Shown here: in pieces, positions 41,424 to 52,553 of the stretch
Position numbering within the stretch: the stretch's first letter is position 1
Layout: each line of letters begins with the position of its first letter
Assembly (NCBI GenBank): GCA_037355855.1
Contig: CM074761.1
Coordinates: forward strand, 1,364,001-1,428,000
Length of the DNA: 64,000 nt
Reading direction: 5' to 3'
From: Pseudo-nitzschia pungens
Taxonomy: Eukaryota; Bacillariophyta; Bacillariophyceae; Bacillariales; Bacillariaceae
Program-made: the position numbers and the translations under genes
The notes under the pieces: model-generated
What the model saw: only the letters and a program-made list of their open reading frames with translations
Databases searched by the model: none
Told to the model about the DNA's origin: nothing

Positions 41424-44014
41424 TCAGTTGATTGGCATTTCTGCATTGAGTTCGTTCATCATATTCTTCACCTTTGATATTGTAACGAAATTGATTAGAT
41501 CAACCACGTTGATCCCTATTTTATTTGGATCATCTTTGATATCTTCGATGTTGTCCAGATGGAGGACCGAATACAGAGTGAACCGATCGGCATCACTAAG
41601 ACCCGGTTTGCCAAGATAATCCAGTGCTGCGTCAAGTTCTCGAATGTAAATGAAATCTATTTGCTCGAGATTCACAAACTCCAAGAACTTCGATACTTTT
41701 CTCCGGATCAGCCTCAATTGCACCGAAATAAGACAGAATTTGACCCATTCATCGCGTCCAATTTTGTTGCATTTATTGATATTCTTGATTTGTCACAACA
41801 AAGGGAAAAGTGCAAGTTAGAAACTACCAACATGGATGAAACTGCCACCATTGATAATGATGAAAGCCAGAAATCATACAAATGATCTTTCACGTACAAC
41901 AATCTTCAATACAAGAGTGGCGAAGCGAAGACCACTTTTGTCATTCAATCCAACTTGGTGTAACATGACTTGGATATCATCGATTGTCAAATATCCGAGT
42001 TTCTTTGAATCCAACGCTTCGAATACCTCAGGCGCGGCATTTAGAACCCAACTGTGTTTTGAGCGCAGTTCCGTTGTGGTGCGACTCAAAAGGTTCCAAA
42101 AAAACATGTTGCGGTTACGTGTACCGAATGTTTGACCTGAGAGTCCTGCGCCAGCAGGTTTAAACTTTTCTGGTAATTGAGTCTCTTTTCCACCTTGTGT
42201 TTCTTGTGATTGATTGGTTTCCTTATTGTTGCTGTGGCGATGAAGGATGATGCCAAGCACACCTCTCTTGTCAGGGTTAGAATCTCCTTTACTGAGGAAA
42301 TCTACTGCATTATCGGGGTATAAAGCTTCCTTGAGGAACTGAAATCCTTCCCGCAAAGCGCGGATCTTTTCAAGGTGATCCTCGGGGACTGTAATGCTGG
42401 AAAGTGGTATTGCAATAAATGTCGATGACGTGCCCTGGATCACAACAAAGAGTAAGGTGATGACGCAGAATGGCAAAGTCATGAATGGTAGCCCGTATGG
42501 TTGTAAACATGTCGCCAAAGCCTGCTGAGCTATAACCGTCATGACTCCAGCAAGCGATGCGAGCATGAATAAAGATTGGGAAGGGGCGTAAAATAAGTAC
42601 ATCGCAATGACTGTCAAACAGGGATTGAAACCGAAAATTCCATTCTCGATTTGAGCACCTGATACTCCAATGGCAACGCCAGCGGCTGCACCGATAATAG
42701 AACCAAAGAGAGCCACTATTGCGCTGATACGCGAGCACACAGCAATGCCCAGAAGTATCAAAAGCCCTGAAATGATATTGTCAGCAAGAAAGATCTGCCC
42801 GACGCCTCGAATGCACCCTGCAAAGAACCCTGAAATAGTGATGGCAGTGTCGACGTCAGTCTCGTACAACGGAAGCTTTGGCACGCTGACAGATCCAGTC
42901 TCAAGTCTAGATGTGTTTGCGGTCGCCAGCAAATACATCAAAATGGATACGTTGAAGGGTAGAGTGAATGGCGGACATTTGTAAGGAACTAAAATTTTAC
43001 CCATGAATATGAATAGAATGGAAGAAAAGGAGGAAAATAGGATTGTCGACATGAGTATTGCAATGGAATACCCTTGATGCTTTCTAGGATCATCAAACGT
43101 TGCCATTGCGAGTCCACACAACAAGCTGTTGTATCCAAAAAGACCCGATTGTCTCAGACCTTTCTCGAAACCAAGTAGATATGCAATTAGTGTACCAGAC
43201 ACAATGCCTATCATACCATGTGTTGCCACTCGAGTCGATTGTGTGAAAAGTCCTGCAAGAATGAGAAGTCCAGAAAGAGGGTTGTTTTGAAATACGACTG
43301 GAATGGATAATTTTTGTCACAGGTTAGTAGACAAATAAGAAACACAAACCGTTTATGGATCACGACGGAATGCACTGACCTTGTCCCATTCCTCGCAAAC
43401 ACAATTCCACGAAGACAAAAAGCTCCTTGAATGGCATTTGGTTCCTGATGAATTCTTCAGACCATGGCATTGTACCATTAGTCAAATTGATGAGTTTCTT
43501 GCCGAAAAGAATCAAGCGATTCGGTGAGGCGTCCATCGTTCTTCCCCCTTCATTATCGGGAAGTGGACTTGGACAATCCTGCTGATCGAAGTAAACTAAT
43601 AGCATGTGCACTATTTTTTCCTTGAGAATGGTATCAAGAATATTTGCTTTGGCGATGACTCCTTCTTCAATCTTCATTAGAGTATCATCTACGTCACGAT
43701 CATAACCAAGTTGCTCATGGAAATGAGAGAAGGGGGTGCTGTGTTGACGAGAACGCGGAATGCGGCGGTTTTGCAAAGCACTGTTTCCTTGTACCTGTGG
43801 ATACGGAACAGCAGAGTGAATTAGAGATAATCTGATGGTCAGGATGACTTTGTCGTCGATAGACAAAAATTTGGATGGATTCCGATGATGAAATCTTAGT
43901 GATCGAACTTACAGGATTTTGGTCATGTGATAACCTTCTGGGCTGTTTTTCACTTGCATATGCATACGTTTGCCATACGCAAACCTCTTCGAGTTCTTCA
44001 TCTTCGACGGGCAT
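41424..44014 (-). CDS. Urea transporter (UT family) with C-terminal EF-hand region, 4 exons
   Basis: Minus-strand exons 44014-43913, 43794-43380, 43297-41898 and 41783-41424 join in frame (introns of 118, 82 and 114 bp, all GT-AG) to 758 aa. Residues about 100-180 are a cytosolic lead-in; the hydrophobic core (about 160-560) matches the urea transporter family: LRGMGQVVFQNNPLSGLLIL, GLFGYNSLLCGLAMATFD, FTLPFNVSILMYLLATA, then the repeated half FLADNIISGLLILLGIA and GIFGFNPCLTVIAMYLF. These are the two pore-forming repeats expected of a urea channel. After a polar linker, residues 602-613 (DSKKLGYLTIDD) and 640-651 (NINKCNKIGRDE) read as a pair of EF-hand calcium loops 38 residues apart, followed by two more degenerate helix-loop-helix units. 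The last intron lies exactly between the two clear loops. Urea uptake or release gated by calcium is inferred; the fusion is unusual. Confidence 0.85.
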
Positions 44015-46369
44015 GGTTGATTTGAGTTGTTGTTGGATATTGAAGATAAATGGATCAAAACTGTGTCCTTTTATTTTGTTGTCGAAAAGCGACTGCTTTC
44101 AAATGATGCTAATTGCTCCTCTCCCTACCAAAACGGTAGGATCGTACTCATACGAGTAGGTGACAACTAATGTCGTTGCAGAAATTCTTCACTTTTCGAA
44201 CATAAAGAAGAATCAAAGTTGACAGCGCAGTCGTGATACCGGTAGGCCGTTTATTCTTCATTTTGATATCTTAACCCCTTGCTGTAGAGCGCACTCAATC
44301 ACATTTTGGGGCTTACGCGTTTCTTAATCAGTGCTGTAAGTGTACAGAATGACAATCTTCCTAGTTTTCGTGAGGAAGTTACCATTCCAAGCTGACAGTT
44401 TTTCGCCATGCGAATTTTCTAGCTTCGCGTAGGGATCACATTTTAGGCTCAAGCATGATTCACCACGCAGAAGGACGACGATGTTGTTGCTCAGGCTCTA
44501 AGTGGCGGCTTGTTGTGCCGTCTAGTTGAGGTGTGTGCACTGTAGGCGTCACCCCCGTCGCCCGCAACGTCGCCTTTTTTGTTCCTTCGGACTTCGGAAG
44601 TCCCAACGACTGTTCGCCCAGCTCACCAAGTCGAGTACAAACAAAATAATACTACGGAATTCGTATCAGTTGTCCCCCGGTTTCCGTAGAAATTAGTAGT
44701 TGAGGATGTAGAACCGGGGGACAGCTGATAGGAACTTTGTATTAACTTATTTCATAATCCTGAAGAAATTAATAGTAGGTAGTTGTACCTTACTTGAATG
44801 CCTACGCGTGATGATGCAATTGCAGCTCTTTTATCATGATTGATTCATATGTACGGTACGGTACAGTAAGCCTTAGTATTCCGAAAATTATTAACTACGG
44901 TAAATCTTATCTTACTTGGTACGGATACGGAAAGTGAAAATTGAATGTGTACCGCCATTAAACGTAATAATTACGCGCTAGTTAAACTTTTGTGATTATT
45001 TCAGGTCCACGATAACAAGCTGAATTTCGGAATTCGCTCTTGAAATCTCGGGAAACATTCAGTTCCGAAACGATAAAATTGGATTTATCTCCGATACGGT
45101 AATACAGGCTCAATCAATTTGTATTTTTGAAAAAAGTCGCAATCATTTTTATCGAAGATGGAATTCCAACACAAGAGGTGTGAGTATTAAAAGTAGCTCC
45201 AAGTACTCTAGACCTGACTCGATCGAAGATATGATGAAAAGATCTGACTAGGAACGCCGCGCAGCAGCAGCTACGTGGTACTAGAATGTCATCAAAGGCA
45301 TACCACAATTAGTACAGTAATTGGCTGCCTGCTGCCTCCTCCTGGCGTTGGACTCCTCATCTGCATTATTCCATGAGAATACATGCTAGTATAAAACATC
45401 CAGTCATATGTGAAAAAATGTACAATATTCCGGTAGTCTGATATGGGACATGAACCGATGTCTTGTGAATGAGCTAATATTGTACAAATACAAGAAGTAT
45501 GTGAACACGTGCTTCGTCTTGGTAATCTTATTGCGAAGCAACTCGTACGTCAAGGTTTACTCGTACGGTATTACCAATTTTTTTTAACTTTTTTAAGAAA
45601 ATTGGTTGCCTGTTGGTATGTGTTTGTGGCGCCCCCTTCTGACAGTGCCCCCTCTTCTCCATGACAGTCCCATAATGAAGTAAGACTTACTTCAAGTACC
45701 TTACTCCTACATCGTATCCTACGGGATACCCACCACGAGGGGTGGATGGTCAGTACGGTAAAGCAAAGTTTAGTCGATCCGCTCACACTGGAACACACTC
45801 CTCATTGTCGTCGGCTTGGTGTTGGCCAGCAGGGGAGAATGAGGTGAGCATAATCTTAAGGCTTACTGCCCGTCTGTAGTGCGTTCGCGGCCGCCCCTCG
45901 TGTGGTAAGGTTACTTACCTACCTCTCGTCATTGTGCCTGTGGCAAGTACACAGCGGTTGCGCGTAGGAGTGCGGGCGTGTCCCCGCCCGCATCGTGCAG
46001 TTGGTGTGTCCTGTGTGTTGCCCAACAGTATTGAGCCATTTCCGAAAACGTATTTTTTTAACAGACAACATTATGGTCTTTAAAAGCCGGGTGAAAAAAT
46101 ATCCAATCAATTTTAACTGCTGGATCTGAGACACGGATTTGTGACACCTGAACAGATGCTTCAAGGTTCTTTCACAAACAAGATTAAACTTTCAAGTTTA
46201 TCACAACACAAAAAATTCTCAGCAGTTGCCTATCGACTGTCTAGATTTTCAGATGACATAAATCTCTAGTCTATCCTTCGATGACTGAAATCTTCTTTTT
46301 CCTATTCTCATAATTTTAAAAAATTACTTCGTTTTTGCTTCAAGGTACACAACTCTTTCCGCCATTACT
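44015..46369. other. Intergenic region carrying MITE copy 3
   Basis: Shared upstream flank of the urea transporter (leftward) and aldehyde dehydrogenase (rightward). It contains a diverged MITE at 44652-44742, many GTAAGGTTAC-type words, and a small GC-rich hairpin near 45972 (TGCGGGC...GCCCGCA). No gene is seen. Confidence 0.6.
44652..44742. mobile_element. Palindromic MITE-like element, copy 3 (diverged)
   Basis: Same layout as copies 1 and 2 (CTACGGAATTCGTATCAGTTG... to ...GGGACAGCTGATAGGAACTTTGTA), with about a dozen differences. Some changes are matched in both arms (CCCGGG changed to CCCCGG on the left, CCGGGG on the right), which keeps the stem paired. The right end lacks the terminal AG. 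Confidence 0.75.
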
Positions 46370-48022
46370 ATGACTGTTGATTCCATCATCACCCAACTTT
46401 TCATCAACAATGAATTCTTAGACTCTGAGTCTGGAGAGACTTTCGATGTCATCAACCCCGCAACAGAAGAGGTCATTGCTCAAGTCCAGCGTGGTGACAA
46501 GGCCGACGTTGAAAAGGCTGTGAAATGTGCCAAAGCTGCATTCCCTGAATGGAGGGACGTTAGTGGTCCCGCTCGCCGTGACTTGATGTTGAAGTATGCG
46601 TGTCTTCTCGAGGAGAACCAGCAGTTCCTTGCAGAAATTGAATGCATGGACAACGGCAAGCCTGTCTCCACCGCGAGAGATGTTGATATTTCATTGGCAG
46701 TCAAGTGTATTCGGTACTACGCTGGATGGGCAGATAAAATCCAAGGAAAGACTATTCCAGTAGAGAATACGGCGAGCATGGCATTTACGATCCATGAACC
46801 GATTGGAGTTGTTGCTGGTATCATTCCATGGAATTTCCCACTCCTTATGTTTGTTTGGAAGATTGGTAAGACGACACCTTATCTCGTCCTCTCGTGATTA
46901 GTAGTTCCTCGGTTGCTTCTAGTGTTATCTCATCAGAAAGAATGATCCCCTGTCTACTTTCACGTCTCCTTTTTTCAGCACCAATCCTTGCATGCGGAAA
47001 CACGTGCATTTATTAAGTCCTCTGAAAAGACACCATTGACAGCCTTACTCATGGGAAAGTTGGCCAAAGATGCAGGATTTCCACCAGGAGTTGTCAATGT
47101 TCTATCTGGGTACGGTCCTGACTGCGGCGCAGCATTGGCAAGACATCCTGATGTCGACAAGGTTGCATTTACGGGTTCTTCAAGAGTTGGACATGAAATT
47201 GTGAAATACAGTGGAAGTTCGAACCTAAAAAAGGTTTCTTTGGAACTTGGTGGCAAAAGTCCTCTTATCATTTGCGATGATGCCCAGCTCGACGAGGCTG
47301 CCGACATAGCACACATTGGCCTCTTCTTGAATCATGGCCAATGCTGCTGCGCTTCTTCTCGGATTTTCGTCGATGCAAAGATCTACGATCAGTTCGTGAA
47401 ATTGTGTATCGAACGAGCAAAAAATATTTCAATCGGAACAGAAGAGGGTAAGTTCCAAGGCCCACAAGTGGATAAGATTCAATTTGACAAGATCTTGGGC
47501 TATATCGAATCTGGAAAGCAGGAAGGCGCTAAATGCGTCTTGGGTGGAAAACGCATTGGTACCAAGGGATATTTTCTCGAGCCTACCATCTTCACAAATG
47601 TTAAGGACGAAATGAAGATCGCAAAAGAAGAAATATTTGGTCCAGTTATGCAAATCATGAAGGTAAGACATCTTGTCACTCGTATGTGAGTTGAGTCCCC
47701 TATAGGAGAATCAAACGCACTTACATCTTTTCCGAACTGGTTCTCCCTGAAGTTTGATACTATCGAGGAAGTAATCGAGCGAGCGAATGACACAAGCTAC
47801 GGCTTGGCAGCAGGAGTATGCTCCTCAGACATTGCCAAGGCGATGGGAATTGCGAAGCGTCTCAAGGCCGGTACTGTGTGGATCAATCAGTATGACGATT
47901 TTGATGCGGCTATCCCATTCGGTGGCTACAAAGAATCTGGATGGGGCAGAGACAAGGGCGAGTACGCTCTCGAGAATTTCATGGAGGTCAAGACAATCAA
48001 CTTTCCGGTAAACAACTACTAA
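46370..48022 (+). CDS. NAD(P)-dependent aldehyde dehydrogenase, 3 exons, with 1-bp frameshift
   Basis: Oxidises an aldehyde to the acid with NAD(P). Exons 46370-46865, 46979-47662 and 47753-48022 (introns 113 and 90 bp). The splice frame gives APILACGNTCI and then meets TAA at 47014; one extra T within 47009-47011 is responsible, since removing it gives NTCIIKSSEKTPL and a 482-aa protein. Landmarks (corrected numbering): IPWNFPLLMF, Glu254 in LELGGKSP as general base, and the Cys287-289 triplet in NHGQCCCASSR, with Cys288 matching the catalytic Cys of ALDH1/2-type enzymes; EEIFGPV; PFGGYKESGWGRDKG near the end. No signal or transit peptide is visible (MTVDSIITQLFINNEFLDSE), so it is probably cytosolic. 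The frameshift may be a sequencing or assembly error, because the rest is intact. It converges on the gene ending at 48175. Confidence 0.85.
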
Positions 48023-48174
48023 AAAAGACTGTAGGGTTACGGTTTGGATCTATCGAAATGAGAGAAGTTAAAATTGTTGTCCCATCAGAACGCATCTTCA
48101 CTGCATTTCCACAAGAAATAGGTCTTCCTAAAAATGTATAAATTATTAACGCTAAGAAGAATAATTCTGCTGGT

Positions 48175-50637
48175 TTAGTAGGAATCATACTTGTCTCTTC
48201 CTCCTGTGGGTGAAATTATTGAACGACTTGCAAACAGTGTCTCCTTCCTCTGGTTCCTCTGGAAGCGTTCGGGCACTAGTTTGTTTCCCTCACTAGTCAT
48301 ATCAGTTTCCAATGCAATTATATGGTACCGGTCATTTAACTCCGGTTTGACAGCTTGTGATCTTGCACGCGAATCTAATTCAGCACTAGCCTTTCTCACC
48401 GCGTCTCGCATTTGCTCGAGTAATTCTTGCTTGCTATGTTGCACGTTTTCTAGGTCATACCCTGCGTGTTCTGAAAAAGTCGTCAAAGATTCATATCTAC
48501 TGCCCATTTCTGGTGGCAGTGCCATTTCAGGACTACTCTTTGTATATTGATTGCGATGTGGATACCCGCACTTTTCTGTTTTTGAAAAGGGTGTTTCACG
48601 GTATGTGCATTGTGAGAAACTTTGTTCACTTCCTTGCAGCTGTGACCCTGAAGCTGCGACTTCGTAGCGAGATGCAGTACCACTTGACACTCGAAAAGAA
48701 TCATCAGATCTACAAGCACACGATCGCCGTTCTTCCGCAATTGGGACCGAACCACTCTCGACCACATTTGAAGGGGGGAGTATTTGCGATGAGTTTCCTG
48801 TAGAGAGGTGTGCGCATCCAATTCTGGTTTGATCTTGTAATGATAAATTTTCATTCTTTTCGTAGTATTGCCATAAAGGATCGTCGTCCTTCACATCGAG
48901 CAATAATGCAGAAGATGCCCCATTGCAAGTAACTGGCTTTGACACCACAAAGTTCATTACACCGCTATTCAGTAGATTCTGATTATTTTCATCTCCAACA
49001 TTTTCAGATGGGCAATTGCTGGTAATATTTGAAGGGGGGAGTATTTGCGATGAGTTTCCTCTGGAGAGGTGTGCGCATCCAATTCTGGTTTGGTCTTGCA
49101 ATGATAAATTTTCATTCTTTTCGTAGTATTGCCATAAAGGGTCATCATCCTTCACATCAAGCAGTAAGGCAGAAGATGCCCCATTACAAGTAACTGGCTT
49201 TGACACCACAAAGTTCATTACACCGCTATTCAGTAGATTCCGATTGTTTTCATCACCAATCTTGTCATATGGGAAATCCCTCGTAATACCATATGAGTTA
49301 AGTTGAGAAGAAGGATTTAGACACGACATTGTGGAAGCCGAGAAAACCGATAATCTCGAATTTTTCTCTTCAGGGGACTCCCTTTGCCTTCTAGAAAACG
49401 AGGACACCCGGTTCCTACTATTTATTGTACCGCAATCAAATGGTGACGATATCTGATCCAATTGTCGGTGCATTTCGAGACCCATAAGCATTTCACGATC
49501 AAAGTCGATTTTCTGCGGATGTTCTGCCTTTCTGTTTTGTGACGATTCCGATGGATTAGTCAAGTCAGACAGTCTCTGCAACCTCGAAGGGGAAGGCGAT
49601 CGATTGTTTCGTCGTCGCGGGGTAATAATATTCCCCTCTGAGACCTTCGTCTCCATTGCGTATCTGTCAGTGTTGCCGGGGTTGTTCGTATTGCTCCCAA
49701 TCTTGCTAGCCGTGGCAATCGTCGATGATGTCTTGGTTGTTCTTAAGTCGCTATCCTGTCGACTATCTATAATGGAGTTGGTGCCGAAGCTGAAGGTACC
49801 ATTATCATAACTGTAGTCGTAAATCAGTTCATTCCTTTGTTTCCCAACGACAGATGTTGAAAAGCCATCGCTATGACTGGCAGATTTGATAGAGCAAATC
49901 TTTTCCGTGTTCTCTTTTAACTCCACACCTGTTCTGTCTTGAAATACCGGGGGGTCCATGAGCTTTTCACATACGGTTGAATTGTCTTCTAGGCTTCTGT
50001 TTTGGTCCTTGACTGTTTGGACGTTGCCAGAGGCTGGGTCCCCAGACTGATCGTGAGGAAAAACACGATAAAGGTGATGCAAGCTTAATTCATTTCCTTC
50101 TGACGACGGACAAGATTTCGTCGCTGTGCATTGACTGGAAGCACGACGTCGCCTTCCAAACAATACGGTTCCAATGGAATGCTTGTTTTCCTTCTTTTTC
50201 CGAAGTTTTGTATCGGTTTTTCTCTCACAGAAATCGTGATCAGAAGCCAAACCTTCCACGGTTTTGATCTTGTTTTCATTGTTGCTTTCCGTTACTAATC
50301 TTTGCCTTGCTGTAGTCGAGGCTTCGCTTTCAGTATTTGATTCAGCCGCCTCTTCTTTCCATGTCGTATTGCTGTCATCGACGCCCCGACCACTATTTAT
50401 CTTTCCACTTCTTTTACTTTCCCTTTCATAAACCAGCCAGGGTGTAAGTATTTTATGAACTATTTTTGTGTTAGAAGCTGACTTCGAAGAACTTTCGATG
50501 CTACTTCTAAGATCGCTCCCATAGTTTTTGTCGCAGTCATCAGCTGTGCTTCTGCATTTCAAACGGCTAAAAACTGATCGCTCTTCTTCTGCGTTCCATG
50601 CTCCTTCACCTTCCTGTTTGTTGGTTGCTATCTTCAT
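48175..50637 (-). CDS. Disordered Ser/Asn/Glu-rich protein with internal duplication, function unknown
   Basis: An 820-aa frame from ATG 50637 to stop 48175 without introns. No signal peptide or membrane segment. Polar and low-complexity for most of its length; basic patches (KLRKKKENKHSIGTVLFGRR; TPRRRNNRSPSPSRLQR). Residues about 480-650 contain two copies of a unit ending DDDPLWQYYEKNENLSLQDQ and NSSQILPPSN, spaced 87 residues (261 bp) apart. The C-terminus has a helical part (DLENVQHSKQELLEQMRDAV). I do not recognise the family. Its end lies 153 bp from the ALDH stop, the genes being convergent. Confidence 0.7.
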   Translation of the reverse strand: MKIATNKQEGEGAWNAEEERSVFSRLKCRSTADDCDKNYGSDLRSSIESSSKSASNTKIVHKILTPWLVYERESKRSGKINSGRGVDDSNTTWKEEAAESNTESEASTTARQRLVTESNNENKIKTVEGLASDHDFCERKTDTKLRKKKENKHSIGTVLFGRRRRASSQCTATKSCPSSEGNELSLHHLYRVFPHDQSGDPASGNVQTVKDQNRSLEDNSTVCEKLMDPPVFQDRTGVELKENTEKICSIKSASHSDGFSTSVVGKQRNELIYDYSYDNGTFSFGTNSIIDSRQDSDLRTTKTSSTIATASKIGSNTNNPGNTDRYAMETKVSEGNIITPRRRNNRSPSPSRLQRLSDLTNPSESSQNRKAEHPQKIDFDREMLMGLEMHRQLDQISSPFDCGTINSRNRVSSFSRRQRESPEEKNSRLSVFSASTMSCLNPSSQLNSYGITRDFPYDKIGDENNRNLLNSGVMNFVVSKPVTCNGASSALLLDVKDDDPLWQYYEKNENLSLQDQTRIGCAHLSRGNSSQILPPSNITSNCPSENVGDENNQNLLNSGVMNFVVSKPVTCNGASSALLLDVKDDDPLWQYYEKNENLSLQDQTRIGCAHLSTGNSSQILPPSNVVESGSVPIAEERRSCACRSDDSFRVSSGTASRYEVAASGSQLQGSEQSFSQCTYRETPFSKTEKCGYPHRNQYTKSSPEMALPPEMGSRYESLTTFSEHAGYDLENVQHSKQELLEQMRDAVRKASAELDSRARSQAVKPELNDRYHIIALETDMTSEGNKLVPERFQRNQRKETLFASRSIISPTGGRDKYDSY
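48767..49262 (-). repeat. 261-bp tandem duplication in disordered protein gene
   Basis: The word AAGGGGGGAGTATTTGCGAT occurs at 48771 and 49032, 261 bp apart. Homology covers about 235 bp of each unit and is over 90% identical, so the duplication is fairly recent and in frame. Confidence 0.9.
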
Positions 50638-51863
50638 ATTTGAGAGATTAAGTCCAGAGGGTATTCAACTGATAACTCCTTCGCACGCTATGTTTTTTGA
50701 AGAAGGTCTTTTGGAAACTCTGGATCAGTATGGAATGGAACGTCCGCCGCCACTGTCGAACCTCTCTTATCGAAATTCGACACAATCATCAAACGCTTTG
50801 AATGATGTAGTGTAGCACGAGAGTCGCAACGTGGCTCTTTTAGGGGGATTGTATTACACAAGCTATCGAAGATAAAGCCGCGTGTTGTGAACATTGTGTT
50901 TGAGGGAAAACACAGTCCGTAGTTCTAACAGTTTCAATCCAACATATCAAGATCTAAAAAAAAGATACGACGTCCGAACGAGTGTTCAAAATCAATACAT
51001 TGTTCGAAACGTCGACTCGCCGAACGCGCGAATTAAAATATATATTCAGAACTGAATACTTTATATCATCTCGCCAAACACTTGTGAGGCGCGACATAAT
51101 TCGGGATTCATGATCATTACTACTATTTGAATTTTTTAGATTGTAGCCTAAATAATCCCAACTGAATGACTTCATCATTGAGAAATGGATGATAACTTTT
51201 GAGGTGACCGTGACTGCTTCTCTTCTCAAAAGGTATTTTGTTACTCTACTAGAGTGAGTGTCCTTGTTTGGTACTGTACCGGGTAAGTCTTACCTGGAAA
51301 CTTACCTCGTAATTGTAAATGCTGTGCCAAAAAAATACGAAGTACGAAGTAATAAGGTTAATTACTTCTACTTCTTGATTGATAAAAATGATCGCTGACT
51401 GACAACAAAAACCGCGGAACGAAATAATAATAATAATAATAGAAGTAGTACGGTAGCAGTAGTAGTAATGAAAGGAAGGTAGGAGTAAGGTTACTAGTAC
51501 TTTGTATTCATCAATACCAACGGCATTGACAGTAAGTTACGGTATTTTTTTCTTTCTCCGACTAAATCCTCGCTTTCCGATCTGGTATTTTTAACGCCGC
51601 ACCGTATGGATTTGCCGCACCTTTACAGTGCACGTGTATTCAATACAGCAACGTTCAGAAATTGTTGATCATTGAAGAAACCGGAAAAAGACACTTGTTC
51701 GAATCCACACTCGACTGATTGATTTTGAGATCATTCAATCCGATAGCAGATACCAAAATTCTTCGACAGAGCACTACCTAGCGGATCAAATTAACCCGTC
51801 ACGTCGGAAGTAAGAGCCAAAGATACGGAACAGCACAATCAATTGCCAACAACCAGTTAAACC
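50638..51863. other. Intergenic region, no gene seen
   Basis: Upstream flank of two divergent genes. Includes (AAT)n near 51426-51440 and AGT tracts near 51450. A B-box-like word (GTTCGAATC) at 51697 has no matching tRNA around it. Confidence 0.55.
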
Positions 51864-52553
51864 ATGGCGGGAGATTACAATCTAGGACTTCTGGATGACG
51901 ACGACTATAAAGTCTCAGTCTTGCGAACAAAATTATTGGGTATCGCCGAATGTTTTATGTATCGACTACCAAAGGGATCGACGTCTCCATATCGGTGAGT
52001 TGCATGCTCTTTTGTCCGAATTTTAAACTGTAGGCGACCAATTTCACGCCAACTGCCTTCTCGCGTTGCAGTGTTATGAAAAGATTTATCAGGTTTTGCA
52101 TTCTTTGGTGCCTGCTAGCTTCTCTCACCCTTTTCATCACCCTCGCAATGACCTACGCATTCGATTCTGGTCATGAATGACAGTGCTGATGGATGGCCGT
52201 TAACGAAGCCACTTCAATGTGTATCGCTTCGAGTAGAACGCCGAGGAGATGTTTTGTTGTTGATTTTTACCTACACACACGGCGATGTTGGAGCGAGAGG
52301 TCAGCAGAAATTGTTCGCACTGTGCCCGATTGACATTGTGAATCAAACAGAAAGTGAAAAGAGAAAGGTTGATCATTTCGTAGAGGCTGTTTTGGATTCG
52401 ACTCGTTATTTTGTTGTCCGTGTCAAAGACGAAAAAGCTAACAGAGAGGCAATGATAGGACTTGGCTTTCGCGACCGGGAAGAGGCAGGAGATTTCCGTG
52501 CAGCTTTGACAAAGTACGAACAAGATATCAAAAAGGAATATTCCAATCGGTAA
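51864..52553 (+). CDS. NECAP-like endocytic adaptor protein, 2 exons
   Basis: Exon 1 is 51864-51994 and exon 2 is 52184-52553; the 189-bp intron (gtgagt...gacag) splits an Arg codon (CG|T), joining SPY-R-ADGWPLTKPL, and the total is 166 aa. The protein follows the PHear domain of NECAP1/2: CFMYRLP, the YRADGWPL match to the family's xRAxxWxL pattern, LFALCPI, DSTRYFVVRV and IGLGFRDREEAGDFRAAL. In animals NECAPs bind AP-2 and help clathrin-coated vesicles form. This copy stops just after the domain (YEQDIKKEYSNR), so it lacks the C-terminal tail with WxxF adaptor-binding motifs seen in animals. Clathrin-linked trafficking is inferred from the family. Confidence 0.85.

Noticed and set aside
51690..51710. 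tRNA B-box-like word (TTCGAATCC)
   Set aside because: No A-box at the right distance and the flanks cannot pair into a cloverleaf.
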